A DNA stretch of 23,566 nt from CAZCVI01 sp964502145 (GTDB lineage Bacteria; Acidobacteriota; Aminicenantia; UBA2199): NCBI GenBank assembly GCA_964502145.1, contig CAZCVI010000107.1, positions 1 through 23,566 on the forward strand, given 5' to 3'. The notes under the pieces are model-generated. The model ran no database searches, was not told the DNA's origin, and saw nothing but the letters and a program-made list of their open reading frames with translations. Below, one piece after another: positions 23,055 through 23,566 of this stretch; position 1 is the first letter of the stretch, and the number at the start of each line of letters is the position of its first letter. Both the position numbers and the translations under genes were made by a program.

Positions 23055-23566
23055 TCAACGCATGATTTTTTGGTTTTCGACATCGAAAGACGCCAATACT
23101 TCTTTGTACTTCGGGGTAAAAAATCCATAACTCCTGACTTTATGGAATCCACTGGGTAATACATGCTGAAGGAAGCGGCGGAGAAATTCCTCCGCTTCAA
23201 GGGTCATCGTTTTCCATTTATTGGTTTTGGAGTTCTGGTATTTGAACGTGATTTGTCCATTCTTATCGGACAATATCCTGTTATTGGATATCGCGATCTT
23301 GAAAATATACCGGGCCAGGTACTCCAGTATCTTTTTCCCACCATTTATAAAGGGTTTTTGATATACCACCCACCGTTTCTTTCAGATCGATTGGGGAATC
23401 TTATTTTTTATCTCCGGGGGAAGAACTTTTCTGGCAAGCTTCATAAATCGTGCTCTAAAAATATCTGAAAGCATGCCGATGGGAACCAGGAATTTTTTCT
23501 TCTTTATTGGGATCCATTTTGAATCAGCCTCGCGAATAACCCCGGCTGGAACCAGGAAATGGAGAT
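23055..23566 (-). pseudogene. IS91-family transposase, interrupted and cut by the window edge
   Basis: Reading leftwards from the window edge, the frame gives LHFLVPAGVIREADSKWIPI...FLVPIGMLSDIFRARFM, then an in-frame TGA at 23384-23382, then KKRWVVYQKPF, LEYLARYIFKIAISNNRIL, QITFKYQNSKTNKWKTMTLE, EEFLRRFLQHVLPSGFHKVR and YGFFT, ending at 23055. These are the conserved C-terminal blocks of Y2 (rolling-circle) transposases of the IS91 type; the catalytic Tyr region and the N-terminal zinc motif would lie outside or upstream. The stop codon makes the copy inactive unless it is a sequence error. The AT-rich 3' tail also seems eroded. The element end has not been located. Confidence 0.8.

Noticed and set aside
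23000..23200. A 66-codon minus-strand frame at the transposase end
   Set aside because: It is out of frame with the conserved IS91 blocks that cover most of the same bases.

Overview
The window reads as a chromosomal segment of a Gram-negative-type, uncultivated-looking bacterium. It has sigma70 promoters with near-consensus boxes, two sites that look like sigma54 -24/-12 promoters, strong Shine-Dalgarno sequences, secreted beta-propeller and fibronectin-type proteins, and intergenic DNA full of hairpin-forming repeats. The gene mix (six-bladed beta-propeller protein, FN3 secreted protein, Scm-type radical SAM cassette) would suit a candidate phylum such as Aminicenantes or a deep Desulfobacterota or Acidobacteriota relative. 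No rRNA or core marker is present, so this placement is a guess.

Layout. Positions 1-480 hold a 21-bp-period direct repeat array and a clean promoter for a large single-chain restriction-methylation enzyme (481-4077). A VOC-GNAT fusion protein follows (4190-5089), then a repeat-rich gap. The centre, 5549-13241, is a peptide (RiPP) biosynthesis cassette of the kind catalogued as SynChlorMet (Scm). It contains a truncated leader-only paralogue (5596-5673), a 92-residue candidate precursor with a Cys-Thr-Ala-Gly decapeptide repeat (5720-5998), a PqqD-like recognition protein, two different radical SAM/SPASM enzymes, a fused S26-type peptidase and HPr-kinase-like protein, an ABC exporter and an NTP_transf_5-type nucleotidyltransferase. 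The genes abut or overlap, so they are probably translated as one coupled unit.

After a 9-bp-period hairpin comes a second cluster. It has a small secreted protein with an apparent frameshift (13679-13944), a YihY/BrkB membrane protein, a large-subunit catalase, an Fe-type superoxide dismutase and a chloroperoxidase-type alpha/beta hydrolase, and looks like an oxidative-stress unit. On the minus strand are a beta-propeller protein and an FN3 protein, each followed by the same 69-bp repeat carrying a perfect 14-bp hairpin. The window ends inside a broken IS91-family transposase.

Proposed working of the central cassette (inference): the PqqD-like protein binds the YESP...APLG leader, the two radical SAM enzymes modify the regularly spaced Cys repeats, the S26-type domain may remove the leader, the kinase-like domain and nucleotidyltransferase may add further groups, and the ABC transporter, which has no peptidase domain, exports the product. 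As I recall, the precursor was not identified when this cassette family was defined, so the repeat peptide is the most interesting object here.
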